A stretch of DNA of 64,000 nt from Rhodospirillales bacterium (GCA_014323865.1 JACONG010000016.1:81685-145684), one strand, 5' to 3'; positions 32,453 through 42,129 are shown, counted from the first letter of the stretch. Notes: a model not told the origin generated them from the sequence alone. A program made the numbers and translations.

Positions 32453-33674
32453 GGGATATGCTCCAGAGGCCCTGGCCCCGCATCAGGCGGGGCAGCTTGC
32501 CGACGGTGCCCATGGCGTGGCGCATGAAGAGGCGCTTGAGCGGCGGCACGCGGTTGACCACCGCGAGACCGAGATCGCGGGCCAGCGCGACCGGCGGGAT
32601 GGCGTTCGAGAACAGGCGGTTCAGGCTGTCGGTGACCGCGACCATCGTCATCGTGTCCGTACGCCGTCCGCGCGCATAGGTTTCGAGCAGGCTCGCATCG
32701 CCGGGCTCCAGGCCCAGCTTGCGCCCGTCGGCCAGAACCTCAGCCAAAACGGCGATGTCGCGGATGCCGAGATTGTAGCCCTGGCCGGCGATCGGGTGGA
32801 TGCCGTGCGCCGCATCGCCCACCAGCAACAGCCGATCGTCGTGCAGGCTCGAGGCCACGACCAGGTTCAGCGGATAGCTCCAGACCGGTCCGATCACCTC
32901 GAGCCCGCCGAGGAAGTCGCCGAAACGCCAGGCGATCTCCTCCAGGAAGCGCGCGTCGTCGAGTTCGAGGACGCGCTGCCCGATGTCGTCCTGTTCGGTC
33001 CAGACCAGCGAGGCGGTGTTGCCCGGCAGGGGTAGAATGGCGAACGGGCCGCCCGGCAGAAATCGCTCATGGGCAATGCCCCGGTGCGGTCTGTCGTGAC
33101 GGATCGTGCACACGATACCGATCTGGCCATAACTCTCGTTGACCGCGCCAATGCCCGCCATAGTCCGCATCGGCGAGGCTTTTCCGTCACAGGCGACCAC
33201 GAGACGACACCGAACGCGGCCACCGTCATCCAGAACCAGAGTCGCGCCGGCGCTGTCGCGCTCCAGCGCGGCGACTTCGGCGGGCGCGATCATCGTCACG
33301 CCACCGCTGCTTTCGACGGCCGCATCGAGCGCGCGGCGGATGAAGCGGTTCTCGAGGATCCAGCCGAGCGGGTGGTCGCCGACCTCGGCGTGATCGTAGT
33401 GCAGGAAAAGCGGTGCGTCGCGGTCCGACACGCGTATTTCCAGGATCGGTTGTGCGTGGGGTTCCATGTCCTCCCAGGCACCGAGACCGTCGAGCACCAG
33501 CCTGGCGCCGTAGGCGATCGACGAAACGCGGCCGTCGAAGGCGTCCGACAGCGCCGCCCCGGGGCTGCCGCGCTCGATCACGGCTACGCTGAACCCGGCG
33601 CGGGCACATGCCAGCGCCGCCGTCATCCCGTTCATGCCGCCGCCCACGACGGCGATATCGAAGCTCTTGCTCAT
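32397..33674 (-). CDS. UbiH/UbiF-family FAD monooxygenase
   Basis: 425 residues. VVGGGMNGMTAALACARAG is the N-terminal FAD (GxGxxG) motif, ACDGKASPMR the DG motif, and LLVGDAAHGIHPIAGQGYNLGIRDI the second FAD signature of ubiquinone-biosynthesis hydroxylases. It hydroxylates the ubiquinone ring (2-octaprenyl-phenol series) at the inner membrane; position specificity cannot be told. ATG 33674 gives the family start. The last 22 residues after MRGQGLW are unlike homologues and overlap the GNAT relic, indicating a rearranged 3' end. Confidence 0.9.
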   Translation of the reverse strand: MSKSFDIAVVGGGMNGMTAALACARAGFSVAVIERGSPGAALSDAFDGRVSSIAYGARLVLDGLGAWEDMEPHAQPILEIRVSDRDAPLFLHYDHAEVGDHPLGWILENRFIRRALDAAVESSGGVTMIAPAEVAALERDSAGATLVLDDGGRVRCRLVVACDGKASPMRTMAGIGAVNESYGQIGIVCTIRHDRPHRGIAHERFLPGGPFAILPLPGNTASLVWTEQDDIGQRVLELDDARFLEEIAWRFGDFLGGLEVIGPVWSYPLNLVVASSLHDDRLLLVGDAAHGIHPIAGQGYNLGIRDIAVLAEVLADGRKLGLEPGDASLLETYARGRRTDTMTMVAVTDSLNRLFSNAIPPVALARDLGLAVVNRVPPLKRLFMRHAMGTVGKLPRLMRGQGLWSISREAGQSVSSAPADRQRRH

Positions 33675-33746
33675 GGCCCCATTCAACACCCGTGTCCGGG
33701 GGCCTGTCATCACTGGCCCCCTCACATGTGCGGTGCTAGAGCATAT

Positions 33747-33775
33747 CCCGTTCAGATGGAATCAATCCGAACGGG
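33747..33775. repeat. Inverted repeat CCCGTTC...GAACGGG
   Basis: Perfect seven-base arms separated by 15 bases, in the sequence context AGAGCATATCCCGTTCAGA. AGAGCAT..CGTTCAGAT-type palindromes are dispersed intergenic repeats in alphaproteobacteria. It lies between the divergent UbiH and amidase genes and could also be regulatory. Confidence 0.45.
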
Positions 33776-33833
33776 TGAAGATGCCCCGAGTCTTCAGATG
33801 CAGAGCAGACTTGCAACCGGCGGGGAGACGACC

Positions 33834-35192
33834 GTGACGGCATGGCACGACATGACGGGTCTGGAGCTCGGCACGGGCATCGGCGCAGGCACGATCGATC
33901 CCGTCGAACTGGCCGAGGACTTCCTCGCCCGTATCGTCGCGGAAGATCCGGGCAAGCTCGTCTTCATCCGCCTGGCCGAAGACCGCACACGGGCCGAGGC
34001 CGAGGCCGCGCGCGCCCGGCAGAAGGCCGGCCTGCGACGCGGTCCGTTGGATGGCGTGCCCGTCTCCTGGAAAGACCTCGCCGATGTCGCCGGCGTCGAA
34101 ACCACCATGGCGACAACAGCGCTCAAGGGTCGCATCCCCGAGACCGACGCGCTGCTGCTCAACCGCGCGACCCATGCGGGCACCGTCTTCCTTGGCAAGA
34201 CCAACATGACCGAGTTCGCCTTCTCGGGCCTCGGCATCAACACGACCCACGGCACGCCGGCCAACGCCTGCGATAGCGTGACACCGCGCACCCCGGGCGG
34301 CTCGTCGTCGGGTGCGGGCGTGGCAGTGGCACGCGGGCTGGGTCCGATCGCCATCGGCAGCGACACCGGCGGGTCCGTGCGCATCCCCGCCGCGGTCAAC
34401 GGCGTCGTCGGGCTCAAGACCACGATCGGTGCCCTGCCGCTCGACGGCGTGCTGCCGCTCTCGCCCCTGCTCGATACCATCGGCCCGCTGACCGCCGACA
34501 CGGCCGACGCCGCCGCGATCTGGTCGGTACTCTCGGGCCGCCCGATGCCGGACCTTTCGGGCACCGACCTCAGGGGCCGTCTCTTCGTCGCCGTCGAGGA
34601 CTCGCTCTGGTCCGACGTCGATCCCTCCATCGACACGGCCTGCCGCCAGGCCGCCGCCAAACTGGAAGCCGCCGGCGCGACCGTCGAATGGCGCATCGTG
34701 CCCGAACTCGACGAGGCGATGGAGGCGATGATCTCGATGGGCGGCCTCGTCACCACCGACGCCTGGTCGTGCTGGTCCGGGACGGTCGAATCCGATCCCG
34801 ACGCAATCCACAAGTTCATGCTGCCGCGCTTCCGCTCGGGCACGAAGCAGGCGGGGCACGATATCCTGCGCCTGCTGCGCCGGCTCGATGATCTCTCCGC
34901 GTCACTCCACCGCAAGCTGGCCGGCTGCGACGCCATGATCGCACCCACCGTGCCGGTCATGCAGTCGGCCATCGCCGATCTGCTCGACGACGAAAAGGCC
35001 TACACCCGCGCCAACGTCATGAACCTCCGCAACACGACGCCCGGCAACCTGACCAGGCTCTGCGCGCTGACCCTGCCCTGCGGCACCGACGACCTCGGCA
35101 TACCCGCGGGCCTGATGCTCATGCAGCGGCCGCACCAGGAAGAGGCACTGCTGCGCCTCGGTGTCGCGGTCGAGGCGGCCTTCGGGGGATGA
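33834..35192 (+). CDS. Amidase (amidase signature family)
   Basis: 452 residues. The Ser-cisSer-Lys triad is visible: Lys in VSWKDLA, cis-Ser in GGSSSGAGVAV and the nucleophile in GSDTGGSVRIPAAVNG. It hydrolyses a C-N amide bond in the cytoplasm; substrate unknown. It is not GatA, as no gatB/gatC are nearby and the length is short. The start is GTG 33834 with GGGAG at good spacing; ATG 33798 is an alternative. The stop overlaps the next gene by ATGA. Confidence 0.9.
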   Translation: MTAWHDMTGLELGTGIGAGTIDPVELAEDFLARIVAEDPGKLVFIRLAEDRTRAEAEAARARQKAGLRRGPLDGVPVSWKDLADVAGVETTMATTALKGRIPETDALLLNRATHAGTVFLGKTNMTEFAFSGLGINTTHGTPANACDSVTPRTPGGSSSGAGVAVARGLGPIAIGSDTGGSVRIPAAVNGVVGLKTTIGALPLDGVLPLSPLLDTIGPLTADTADAAAIWSVLSGRPMPDLSGTDLRGRLFVAVEDSLWSDVDPSIDTACRQAAAKLEAAGATVEWRIVPELDEAMEAMISMGGLVTTDAWSCWSGTVESDPDAIHKFMLPRFRSGTKQAGHDILRLLRRLDDLSASLHRKLAGCDAMIAPTVPVMQSAIADLLDDEKAYTRANVMNLRNTTPGNLTRLCALTLPCGTDDLGIPAGLMLMQRPHQEEALLRLGVAVEAAFGG

Positions 35193-35479
35193 GCGATCCC
35201 AACGAACCCGACAACAATGCGAGGCTGCGACTGCGCGATATCCTGGCAGTGGTCGGCTCGATCAAGGCCTGTGCCCATGCGCCGGTCTCGTGGCTGGTGC
35301 CGTTCGCGTTCCTGCCCTTGCCGTTGCTCCCGGGCGGCGGTCTGCTGTTCGGCCAGTCGATGCCCATGCCGATGATGATCGGCTTGGCTGCGGTCATTCC
35401 GGTCTGGGCCCTTCTGGCCCTGCGCGAGATCGTTCTGGTGCGTCGGGCGTACCATGGCATGTTGGCGCGTTTCGACTGA
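35189..35479 (+). CDS. Small two-helix membrane protein
   Basis: 96 residues with two hydrophobic segments (WLVPFAFLPLPLLPGGGLLF; MMIGLAAVIPVWALLALREIV). Not recognised. The ATG overlaps the amidase stop, and the EamA gene begins ten bases after its own stop, so it belongs to an amidase - membrane protein - exporter operon. Confidence 0.7.
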   Translation: MSDPNEPDNNARLRLRDILAVVGSIKACAHAPVSWLVPFAFLPLPLLPGGGLLFGQSMPMPMMIGLAAVIPVWALLALREIVLVRRAYHGMLARFD

Positions 35480-35489
35480 TGCAGGCGTC

Positions 35490-36446
35490 ATGACGTCACC
35501 CAACACCGGCACGCCGGCCGATCCCCGCATCGAAGCGGCGCGGGAGTATGCGGAGCCGGGCGAACCGAAGCGGTCGGGCGGCATGCATCCGCATGTCCTC
35601 GGCATCCTGCTGGTCATCCTCGGTCTGGCGCTGATCAGCACCTCCGATGCGATCGCCAAATGGACCATCAAGGACCTGCCGACCTACACGGTGATCATGG
35701 CGCAGGCGCTCGGCCTCATCGTGCTGGGCGGGATCGTGGCGAAGGAACCGAACCCCGCCGTGCTGATCCGGACGCCCGATCCCCGGTGGCAGATCGCACG
35801 CTCGGTCTGCCAGCTCGGCAGCGGACTGGCGTTCTACGCCGGGCTGCAGGTGCTGCAGTTCGCCGAGGTCGTGGCGATCCTCTTTGTCGGTCCGCTGATC
35901 GTGACCGCCATGGCGCACATCTTCCTGGGCGAGCACGTCGGACCGCGCCGCTGGGCCGCCTGCTGGGTCGGGCTCGTCGGCGGGCTGATCATCGTGCGGC
36001 CGGGCACCGACGTGATGGGCTGGGCGGCGATCTGGCCCGTGCTGGCGGTGACCTTCTGGTCGATCTACATCGTCATCACGCGAAAGATTTCGCCGCGCAA
36101 CAGCACCGGCAACATGATGCTCTGGGCCTCGGTGGTGCCGCTGCTCGCGATGGCGGTCGTCGTGCCGCTGACCTGGGAGGTCCCGACGATCTGGCAGTGG
36201 GTCGGCCTTGTGGGCATCGCCTTTCTCTCGGCCGCCAGCAACGGCGTCACGATCCATGGCTACGGCATGGCGCCGGCATCGCTGCTCGCACCCTTCACCT
36301 ATCTCGAGATCGTCGGCGCAACGCTCTTCGGCTGGTTCATCTGGCAGGAGTTCCCCGACGTCTGGACCTGGGTGGGTGCTGCCATCATTGTCGCTGCCGG
36401 ACTCTACGTTCTCAGGCGCGAGACCAGGGCTGCGAAACAGACATGA
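35490..36446 (+). CDS. EamA/DMT-superfamily exporter (first of a pair)
   Basis: 318 residues with about ten transmembrane helices and two EamA repeats (GILLVILGLALISTSDAIAKW; the FLGEHVGPRRW loop; final helix VWTWVGAAIIVAAGLYV). Inner-membrane metabolite exporter of unknown substrate. An N-terminal cytoplasmic extension of about 45 residues precedes the first helix. The stop overlaps the next EamA gene by ATGA. Confidence 0.85.
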   Translation: MTSPNTGTPADPRIEAAREYAEPGEPKRSGGMHPHVLGILLVILGLALISTSDAIAKWTIKDLPTYTVIMAQALGLIVLGGIVAKEPNPAVLIRTPDPRWQIARSVCQLGSGLAFYAGLQVLQFAEVVAILFVGPLIVTAMAHIFLGEHVGPRRWAACWVGLVGGLIIVRPGTDVMGWAAIWPVLAVTFWSIYIVITRKISPRNSTGNMMLWASVVPLLAMAVVVPLTWEVPTIWQWVGLVGIAFLSAASNGVTIHGYGMAPASLLAPFTYLEIVGATLFGWFIWQEFPDVWTWVGAAIIVAAGLYVLRRETRAAKQT

Positions 36447-37339
36447 GCGTGCGCACGACCGCGGACACGAGCCAGGCCGTGCTGCCCGGCATCGCGCTCT
36501 ACATGGTCGCGCTCACCGGCGTGATCGGCGCCACCACGGTCGGCAAGATCGTGATCGACACGATGACGGTCTGGCAGATCGTGCTGGCCCAGATGCTGGG
36601 GCTCCTGGTGGCCGGATTCGTCTTCGGCCGCACGCTCAACATCATCCGCCTGCTGCGCACCAACCATCCGTTCATCCAGATCGCGCGCACGTTCTGCCAG
36701 TTCGGTGCCGTGGTCTGTTTCTATCACGGCCTGCCCCACCTGCCGCTGGCCGACATCACCGGGATCATGCTGCTGCTGCCGCTGGTCATCACGGCGCTGG
36801 CCGCCCTGTTGCTGGGCGAGCAGGTCGGCTGGCGTCGCTGGACCGCCTGTGTCACCGGTCTGCTGGGCGCCTTCCTGATCGCCAGGCCCGGCATGCCCGG
36901 GACCGATCCCGGGGCGCTGTGGCCCTTCGGCACCGTCGTGCTGTTTGCCTTTTACACGGTGCTGACGCGCAAGGTGTCGGCCGACGATCCCGCACCCAAC
37001 TCCATGGTCTGGGCAGCACTGGCCACGGTAACCGTGCTGGCCCTGGCGAGCCCGAACTACTGGGAGGCGCCTTCGGGATCGGAATGGCTCGGGCTGGTCG
37101 GCATCGCGGTCTTCTCCGGCGTGGCGAACAGCGCACGCATCAAGGCGCTGGGGTTGGCGCCGGCCTCGGTGCTGGCGCCCTTTGGCCATACCCAGATCGT
37201 GACCGCGACGCTGGTCGGGCTGGTGGTCTTCGATGACCTTCCCGATGCGCTGTCCTTCGCCGGCATCGGCATCATCGTGGGCGCCGGCCTCTATGTCTGG
37301 CATCGCGAACGGGTGCGCGGCGCGGCGGCCCAGGCATGA
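36443..37339 (+). CDS. EamA/DMT-superfamily exporter (second of a pair)
   Basis: 298 residues, same fold and the same loop signatures (LLGEQVGWRRW, LAPASVLAPFGHTQIV) as the preceding protein, so a tandem paralogue. Coupling by ATGA and similar size suggest coordinated synthesis, possibly as a heterodimer, although most EamA proteins work alone. Substrate unknown; the upstream amidase may generate it. Confidence 0.85.
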   Translation: MSVRTTADTSQAVLPGIALYMVALTGVIGATTVGKIVIDTMTVWQIVLAQMLGLLVAGFVFGRTLNIIRLLRTNHPFIQIARTFCQFGAVVCFYHGLPHLPLADITGIMLLLPLVITALAALLLGEQVGWRRWTACVTGLLGAFLIARPGMPGTDPGALWPFGTVVLFAFYTVLTRKVSADDPAPNSMVWAALATVTVLALASPNYWEAPSGSEWLGLVGIAVFSGVANSARIKALGLAPASVLAPFGHTQIVTATLVGLVVFDDLPDALSFAGIGIIVGAGLYVWHRERVRGAAAQA

Positions 37340-37600
37340 GCGACCGGCCCGGCCTCGGCGGGATCGGGATCGGGCTTGACTGTATCAACCCGTACTGAAG
37401 CGCACTGACGCGTATTGACGTCGCACTGGCGCCCCGCAGAGCTGGCCGGCAAGGCTGGACCGCGGGTGGGTCCTTGCACGATGTCTGCTTGAGGCCCTTT
37501 CGCAACAACGACATGGAATTGTGCGACTCAAAACGAGATTTTGCCTTTCTCATGGGTTCAGGTTAAGCTTGTTGCCTGCCGTTGCATCGACAGGTGAACC

Positions 37601-38800
37601 GTGATCAGCGACAAGCTCGACGATCTTCAGGACTATCCGTTCTGGCGCCTCAATGCCCTTCTGGAGGGTATTCCGCTGCCAGAAGGCGAAACCGAGGCGA
37701 TCCCGATGTGGATCGGCGAGCCGAGGCACGGCGTGCCCGGGATTGCGCGGGCCCCGCTGCAGGGCAGTTTCGACGGCTATGGCATCTATCCTCCGGTCGA
37801 GGGCACACCTGCGGTGCGCCGGACCATGACGGCATGGCTCAACCGTCGCTACGGCCTGCCCGACAACCTGATCGACCCGGATCGTTCGATGCTGCCGGTC
37901 CAGGGCACCCGCGAGGGTCTCTTCATGATCGCGCTGGCCGCCGTGCCGCGCGCCAGCGGTGGCAAGGTACCGGCGGCCCTGATGCCCAACCCGTTCTACC
38001 AGCCCTACAAGGGCGGGGCAGTGGCGGCCGGCGCGGAGCCCGTCTTCCTGTCGTGCACGGCCGAGACCAACTTCCTGCCCGATCTCGACCGGACCGAACC
38101 CGCGCTGCTCGACCGCGCGGCAATCTTCTATCTCTGCTCGCCCGCCAACCCGCAGGGCACGGTGGCCGATCTCGCCTACTACCGGCGCGCTGTCGATCTT
38201 GCGCGCAGGCACGATTTCCTGCTGGTCTCCGACGAGTGTTACGCCGAGATCTACGATCGTGCGCCGCCGCCGGGCGTGATGCAGATCTGCGCCGAGGACA
38301 ACGACCTCTCGAATGTCGTCTGTTTCCACTCGCTCTCGAAGCGCTCCAGCGTGCCGGGTCTGCGCCACGGCTTCGTCGCGGGCGATCCCGAATTTCTGGC
38401 GGCGTTCCTGCGCCTCAGAAAGTACGCCGCGGCCTCAAGTGCCATGGCGCAGTATGCCGCCGCCGCCGTGCTCTGGTCCGACGAGGCGCATGTGTCGGAG
38501 AACCGTCGCCTCTACCGTGAAAAGATCGACATGGCCGAGCGCATTCTGGGCAACCGCTTCGGGTTCTTCCGTCCGCCGGGCGGCTTCTTTCTCTGGCTCG
38601 ATGTCGGCGACGGCGTCGAAGCGGCCAGGCGCCTGTGGGGCGAGGCCGCCGTCAAGGTCCTGCCCGGACGCTATCTGGCGGAAGACCTGCCCGACGGCTC
38701 CAACGCGGCGGCCGCCTACATCCGGGTCGCGCTGGTGAGCGATCCCGAAACCACGGGGACCGGGCTGACACGTATCGCCGAGACCCTCGGCCAGAGGTAA
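37601..38800 (+). CDS. PLP-dependent class I/II aminotransferase (DapC-like)
   Basis: 399 residues. VQGTREGLFMIALA, MPNPFYQPYKGGAVAAGAEP, CSPANPQG, VSDECYAEIY and the PLP lysine in SLSKRSSVPGLRHG are the fold-type I hallmarks. In alphaproteobacteria this protein is commonly encoded next to ftsK and annotated as aminotransferase or N-succinyldiaminopimelate aminotransferase; a DapC role in lysine/peptidoglycan synthesis is plausible but not proven. The start is GTG 37601. It is six bases before ftsK. Confidence 0.9.
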   Translation: MISDKLDDLQDYPFWRLNALLEGIPLPEGETEAIPMWIGEPRHGVPGIARAPLQGSFDGYGIYPPVEGTPAVRRTMTAWLNRRYGLPDNLIDPDRSMLPVQGTREGLFMIALAAVPRASGGKVPAALMPNPFYQPYKGGAVAAGAEPVFLSCTAETNFLPDLDRTEPALLDRAAIFYLCSPANPQGTVADLAYYRRAVDLARRHDFLLVSDECYAEIYDRAPPPGVMQICAEDNDLSNVVCFHSLSKRSSVPGLRHGFVAGDPEFLAAFLRLRKYAAASSAMAQYAAAAVLWSDEAHVSENRRLYREKIDMAERILGNRFGFFRPPGGFFLWLDVGDGVEAARRLWGEAAVKVLPGRYLAEDLPDGSNAAAAYIRVALVSDPETTGTGLTRIAETLGQR

Positions 38801-38806
38801 TCCATC

Positions 38807-41215
38807 ATGGCCACACGCAACGCACCCGCCCCTTCCTTCCGGCTCCTGTCCTTCCGGCTTCTGCCGCCCGGGGCCGCGGCCTGGCTGCTCCGGCGCGGCG
38901 CCGAGATACTCGGGATCGCTCTCGCGCTCGGTGCGGGCTGGCTGCTGATCGCCCTGGCAACCTGGGATGGTGCCGATCCCTCGTTCGGTCACGCCACCAC
39001 GGCCGAGGCGCTCAACACCGCAGGCCGGTTCGGTGCCTTCGCCTCCGATCTCGTCTTCACCTGGGTCGGGGTGCCCGGCTTCCTGCCCGTTCTCGTGTTC
39101 TGCGCATGGGCGCGGCGGCTCACGGTGCGTCACGCGTTGCCCCATCCGATGTGGCGGGCTGTCTCCATTCCGCTTGCCGTGCTTTTCCTGGCGCCCGCGC
39201 TTGAGTTTGCCGGCTGGCCCGGTGCGACGAGCCTGCCCGCCGGTCCCGGCGGTCTGACAGGCGTGCTGATCGCCGGCCAGATTGCCGACCTTGCCTTCGT
39301 GCAGGGTATCGCCGTCGGCTGGGTCGTCCTTGCGCTCGGCATTCCCGGTGTCGTCTTTGCGGCCTTTGCGACCGCCCTGCCCTGGACCGACGTCGCCACC
39401 ATGGGCCGGGGCCTGAAGGCGTGCGGTGTCTGGCTGATCGCCAGCCTTCGTGAAGGCCTGCCGCATCTCCATGCCGGCACGGCCTCGGGCATTGCCTTCC
39501 TGCGCGAGCGCCTGCGCCGCGCACCCTTGCCCGACGAGGACGGCGAGGACATCGTGCCGGAACCCGCGGCCCCGAAGGCCGCACCGAAGCAGGGCGCCCG
39601 GAGCCGCGTGCAGCAGCGCGCCGATACGCCCGGGAAGACGAAGCGCAAGAAGCCCGTGCAGCAGACCTTCGCCTTCGATCCCGATGCCGCGTTCACGCTG
39701 CCGCCGAACGCGCTGCTGGTCGATGTCGATCCCTCGACCCGCAAGAAGATCGATGAGGAGGGCCTGGAGCAGAACGCCCGCATGCTCGAGGGCGTGCTGG
39801 GTGACTTCGGAATCCGCGGCGAAATCGTCGACGTGCGCCCCGGGCCGGTCGTCACGCTCTACGAACTCGAGCCTGAGGCCGGCATCCGCGCGAACCGCGT
39901 GATCGGCCTGGCCGACGACATCGCCCGCAACATGTCGGCGATTTCGGCCCGCGTCGCCGTGGTGCCCGGGCGAACCGTGCTCGGCATCGAACTGCCAAAC
40001 GCCGACCGGGAGATGGTTGCCCTGCGCGAACTGATGGAGACCAGGGACTTCACCAGGCAAGGCATGAGGCTGCCGATTGCGCTGGGCAAGCAGATCTCCG
40101 GCGTGCCCGTGGTCGAGGACCTTGCCAACATGCCGCATCTCCTGGTCGCGGGCACGACGGGCTCGGGCAAGTCGGTCGCGGTCAACGCCATGATCCTCTC
40201 GCTGCTCTACCGCATGACACCCGATCAGTGCCGCCTGATCATGATCGATCCGAAAATGCTGGAGCTCAGCGTCTACGACGACATCCCGCATCTCCTGACG
40301 CCGGTCGTCACCGAGCCCGGCAAGGCGGTGATGGCGCTCAAATGGACCGTGCGCGAGATGGAGCAGCGCTATCGCGCCATGCAGAAGATCGGCGTGCGCA
40401 ACATCGACGGTTTCAACAAGCGTGTCGCCGAGGCCCAGGCCAAGGGGTCCGCGCTGACCCGCACCGTGCAGACCGGCTTCAACGCCGAATCCGGCGAACC
40501 TGTCTTCGAGGACGAGGTCATCGCCGAAAAGCCGCTGCCCTATATCGTCGTGGTGGTCGACGAGATGGCCGACCTCATGCTGGTCGCCGGCCGCGATATC
40601 GAGGGTGCGATCCAGCGTCTGGCCCAGATGGCGCGCGCCGCGGGCATCCATCTCATCATGGCAACGCAGCGTCCTTCGGTCGACGTCATCACCGGCACGA
40701 TCAAGGCCAACTTCCCGAGCCGCATCAGCTTCCATGTCACCTCGAAGATCGACAGCCGCACGATCATCGGCGAGCAGGGCGCCGAACAGCTCCTGGGCAA
40801 GGGCGACATGCTCTTCATGCGCGGCGGCGGCCGCCTGACCCGCATCCACGGCCCCTTCGTCTCCGACGAGGAGGTCCAGCAGGTCGCCGAGTTCCTGCGC
40901 CGCCAGGGCGGGCCCGAGTACATCGAATCGGTCACCGAGGAGGCCTTCGACGCCGGTGGCGGCGATCCCGGCGGCTGCGAGAGCGGCGCCGATGGCAAGG
41001 ACCGGCAGCTCTACGATCAGGCCGTCTTCCTTGTCACCAGGGAACAGAAGGCCTCGACCAGCTTCATCCAGCGCCACCTCAAGATCGGCTACAACCGGGC
41101 GGCCACCATCATCGAGCAGATGGAACGCAACGGCGTCGTCAGCGCCGCCAACCACGTCGGCAAACGCGAGGTGCTCGCCGCCAGCCCGCCGGAACTCCAG
41201 GCATCGGATGCGTGA
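38807..41215 (+). CDS. ftsK: DNA translocase FtsK
   Basis: 802 residues. The N-terminal third has four membrane helices anchoring it at the septum, then a short Pro/Lys-rich linker, the alpha/beta FtsK domain, the RecA-like motor with Walker A AGTTGSGKS (about 448) and Walker B VVVVDEMAD (about 581), ATQRPSVDVITG, and a C-terminal winged-helix gamma domain (TSFIQRHLKIGYNRAATIIEQME) that reads KOPS sites. It pumps chromosome termini toward dif during division. The lolA gene that often follows ftsK in related genomes is absent here. Confidence 0.97.
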   Translation: MATRNAPAPSFRLLSFRLLPPGAAAWLLRRGAEILGIALALGAGWLLIALATWDGADPSFGHATTAEALNTAGRFGAFASDLVFTWVGVPGFLPVLVFCAWARRLTVRHALPHPMWRAVSIPLAVLFLAPALEFAGWPGATSLPAGPGGLTGVLIAGQIADLAFVQGIAVGWVVLALGIPGVVFAAFATALPWTDVATMGRGLKACGVWLIASLREGLPHLHAGTASGIAFLRERLRRAPLPDEDGEDIVPEPAAPKAAPKQGARSRVQQRADTPGKTKRKKPVQQTFAFDPDAAFTLPPNALLVDVDPSTRKKIDEEGLEQNARMLEGVLGDFGIRGEIVDVRPGPVVTLYELEPEAGIRANRVIGLADDIARNMSAISARVAVVPGRTVLGIELPNADREMVALRELMETRDFTRQGMRLPIALGKQISGVPVVEDLANMPHLLVAGTTGSGKSVAVNAMILSLLYRMTPDQCRLIMIDPKMLELSVYDDIPHLLTPVVTEPGKAVMALKWTVREMEQRYRAMQKIGVRNIDGFNKRVAEAQAKGSALTRTVQTGFNAESGEPVFEDEVIAEKPLPYIVVVVDEMADLMLVAGRDIEGAIQRLAQMARAAGIHLIMATQRPSVDVITGTIKANFPSRISFHVTSKIDSRTIIGEQGAEQLLGKGDMLFMRGGGRLTRIHGPFVSDEEVQQVAEFLRRQGGPEYIESVTEEAFDAGGGDPGGCESGADGKDRQLYDQAVFLVTREQKASTSFIQRHLKIGYNRAATIIEQMERNGVVSAANHVGKREVLAASPPELQASDA

Positions 41216-41287
41216 CCGGACCGGCGGGTGCCAGCGCGGCACCGTGCGGGGGTGTCCGACGGACCCGGGCGTTCGATTTACGGAAAT

Positions 41288-41311
41288 GGGATGATCCGGG
41301 GGATGATCCGG
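41288..41311. repeat. 12-bp perfect tandem duplication
   Basis: GGGATGATCCGG occurs twice head to tail between ftsK and the convergent holin-like gene. One of several short local duplications in this half of the window. Confidence 0.85.
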
Positions 41312-41347
41312 GACTTGGCGGGTTGTTCCGGGATGTGTCGGCGTCGA

Positions 41348-42001
41348 TCATCGGTCCGCCTCGCGGTCGGTGCGCTTGCCGATCTGGCGTGCGCCGAACC
41401 ACCACAGCACGGTGGTCGTGGTGAGATACAGAATGGTGTCGATGACGCGGGAGTGAATGTTGATCTCGGTCGTACCACCGCCGGGCGGCGTGATATTGGT
41501 CACATAACCGCCGTCCAGCGTAAAATAGACTATGGCGGTCAGCCCGAGGAAGGCTACGGTCAGCAGCGGGCGCAGCAGGCCGCGGATGACATTGACAAAG
41601 ACCATAGACGGGACCATGGCCGGGCCGTCGCCGGGCCGCGACCAGCGCAGCCCGGGCTCTTCATGGGACGCCTTCAGGGCGGCGAGCTCGTCTTGCATCC
41701 TGGCGTTCTCGGCCTTGAGCTCGTCCTGGATCCTGACGATCTCGGCTCTGAGCTCGTCTCGCATCCTGTCGTTCTCGTCCTTGAGATTGTCTTGCATCCT
41801 GGCCAGCTGGGCCTCGATCGTAGCCCCGCGCTCGGCCAGGGCGGCCCTGGCTCGATGGAGCTCCAGATCGTGCCTGCGCACCCTGATCTCCTGCCTGTGA
41901 CGCTGACGTGCCTGAAAGTAGTCCGTGGCGGCGCTGACAAACGTGCCGAGCAGGCCCGTGGCACCGCCGGTGATGAGGGCGGTCAGAGTGTCATCTATCA
42001 T
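41348..42001 (-). CDS. Holin-like coiled-coil membrane protein
   Basis: 217 residues: a short N-terminal amphipathic/hydrophobic segment (ALITGGATGLLGTFVSAATDYF), a long coiled coil (about 30-110) built from repeats such as RMRDELRAEIVRIQDELKAE, and C-terminal hydrophobic helices (VIRGLLRPLLTVAFLGLTAIVYF; TILYLTTTTVLWWFGARQ). Phage and GTA-related holin-like proteins have this G-G-x-T-G-L-L-G ... coiled coil ... WFG layout. No other phage genes are nearby, so it is an orphan, next to an IS630 relic. Confidence 0.6.
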   Translation of the reverse strand: MIDDTLTALITGGATGLLGTFVSAATDYFQARQRHRQEIRVRRHDLELHRARAALAERGATIEAQLARMQDNLKDENDRMRDELRAEIVRIQDELKAENARMQDELAALKASHEEPGLRWSRPGDGPAMVPSMVFVNVIRGLLRPLLTVAFLGLTAIVYFTLDGGYVTNITPPGGGTTEINIHSRVIDTILYLTTTTVLWWFGARQIGKRTDREADR

Positions 42002-42129
42002 GATACGACCTCCGGGATGAAGGAGGCGGCAGCACCATCACATGCAGCCGCACATGAAGCCGCACGTCGCGGGCGGTATCGCGGTGAAGGGTGCCGAGGG
42101 GGTCCATGGTTCAGGAATACCATGCCGGC

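Noticed and set aside
38435-41242. 935-residue minus-strand open frame
   Set aside because: It is the antisense of the aminotransferase end and ftsK, created by high-GC codon bias; it has no family motifs and both sense proteins are unmistakable.
41348-42001. Prophage or gene-transfer-agent locus
   Set aside because: Only one holin-like gene; no capsid, terminase, tail or lysin genes nearby.
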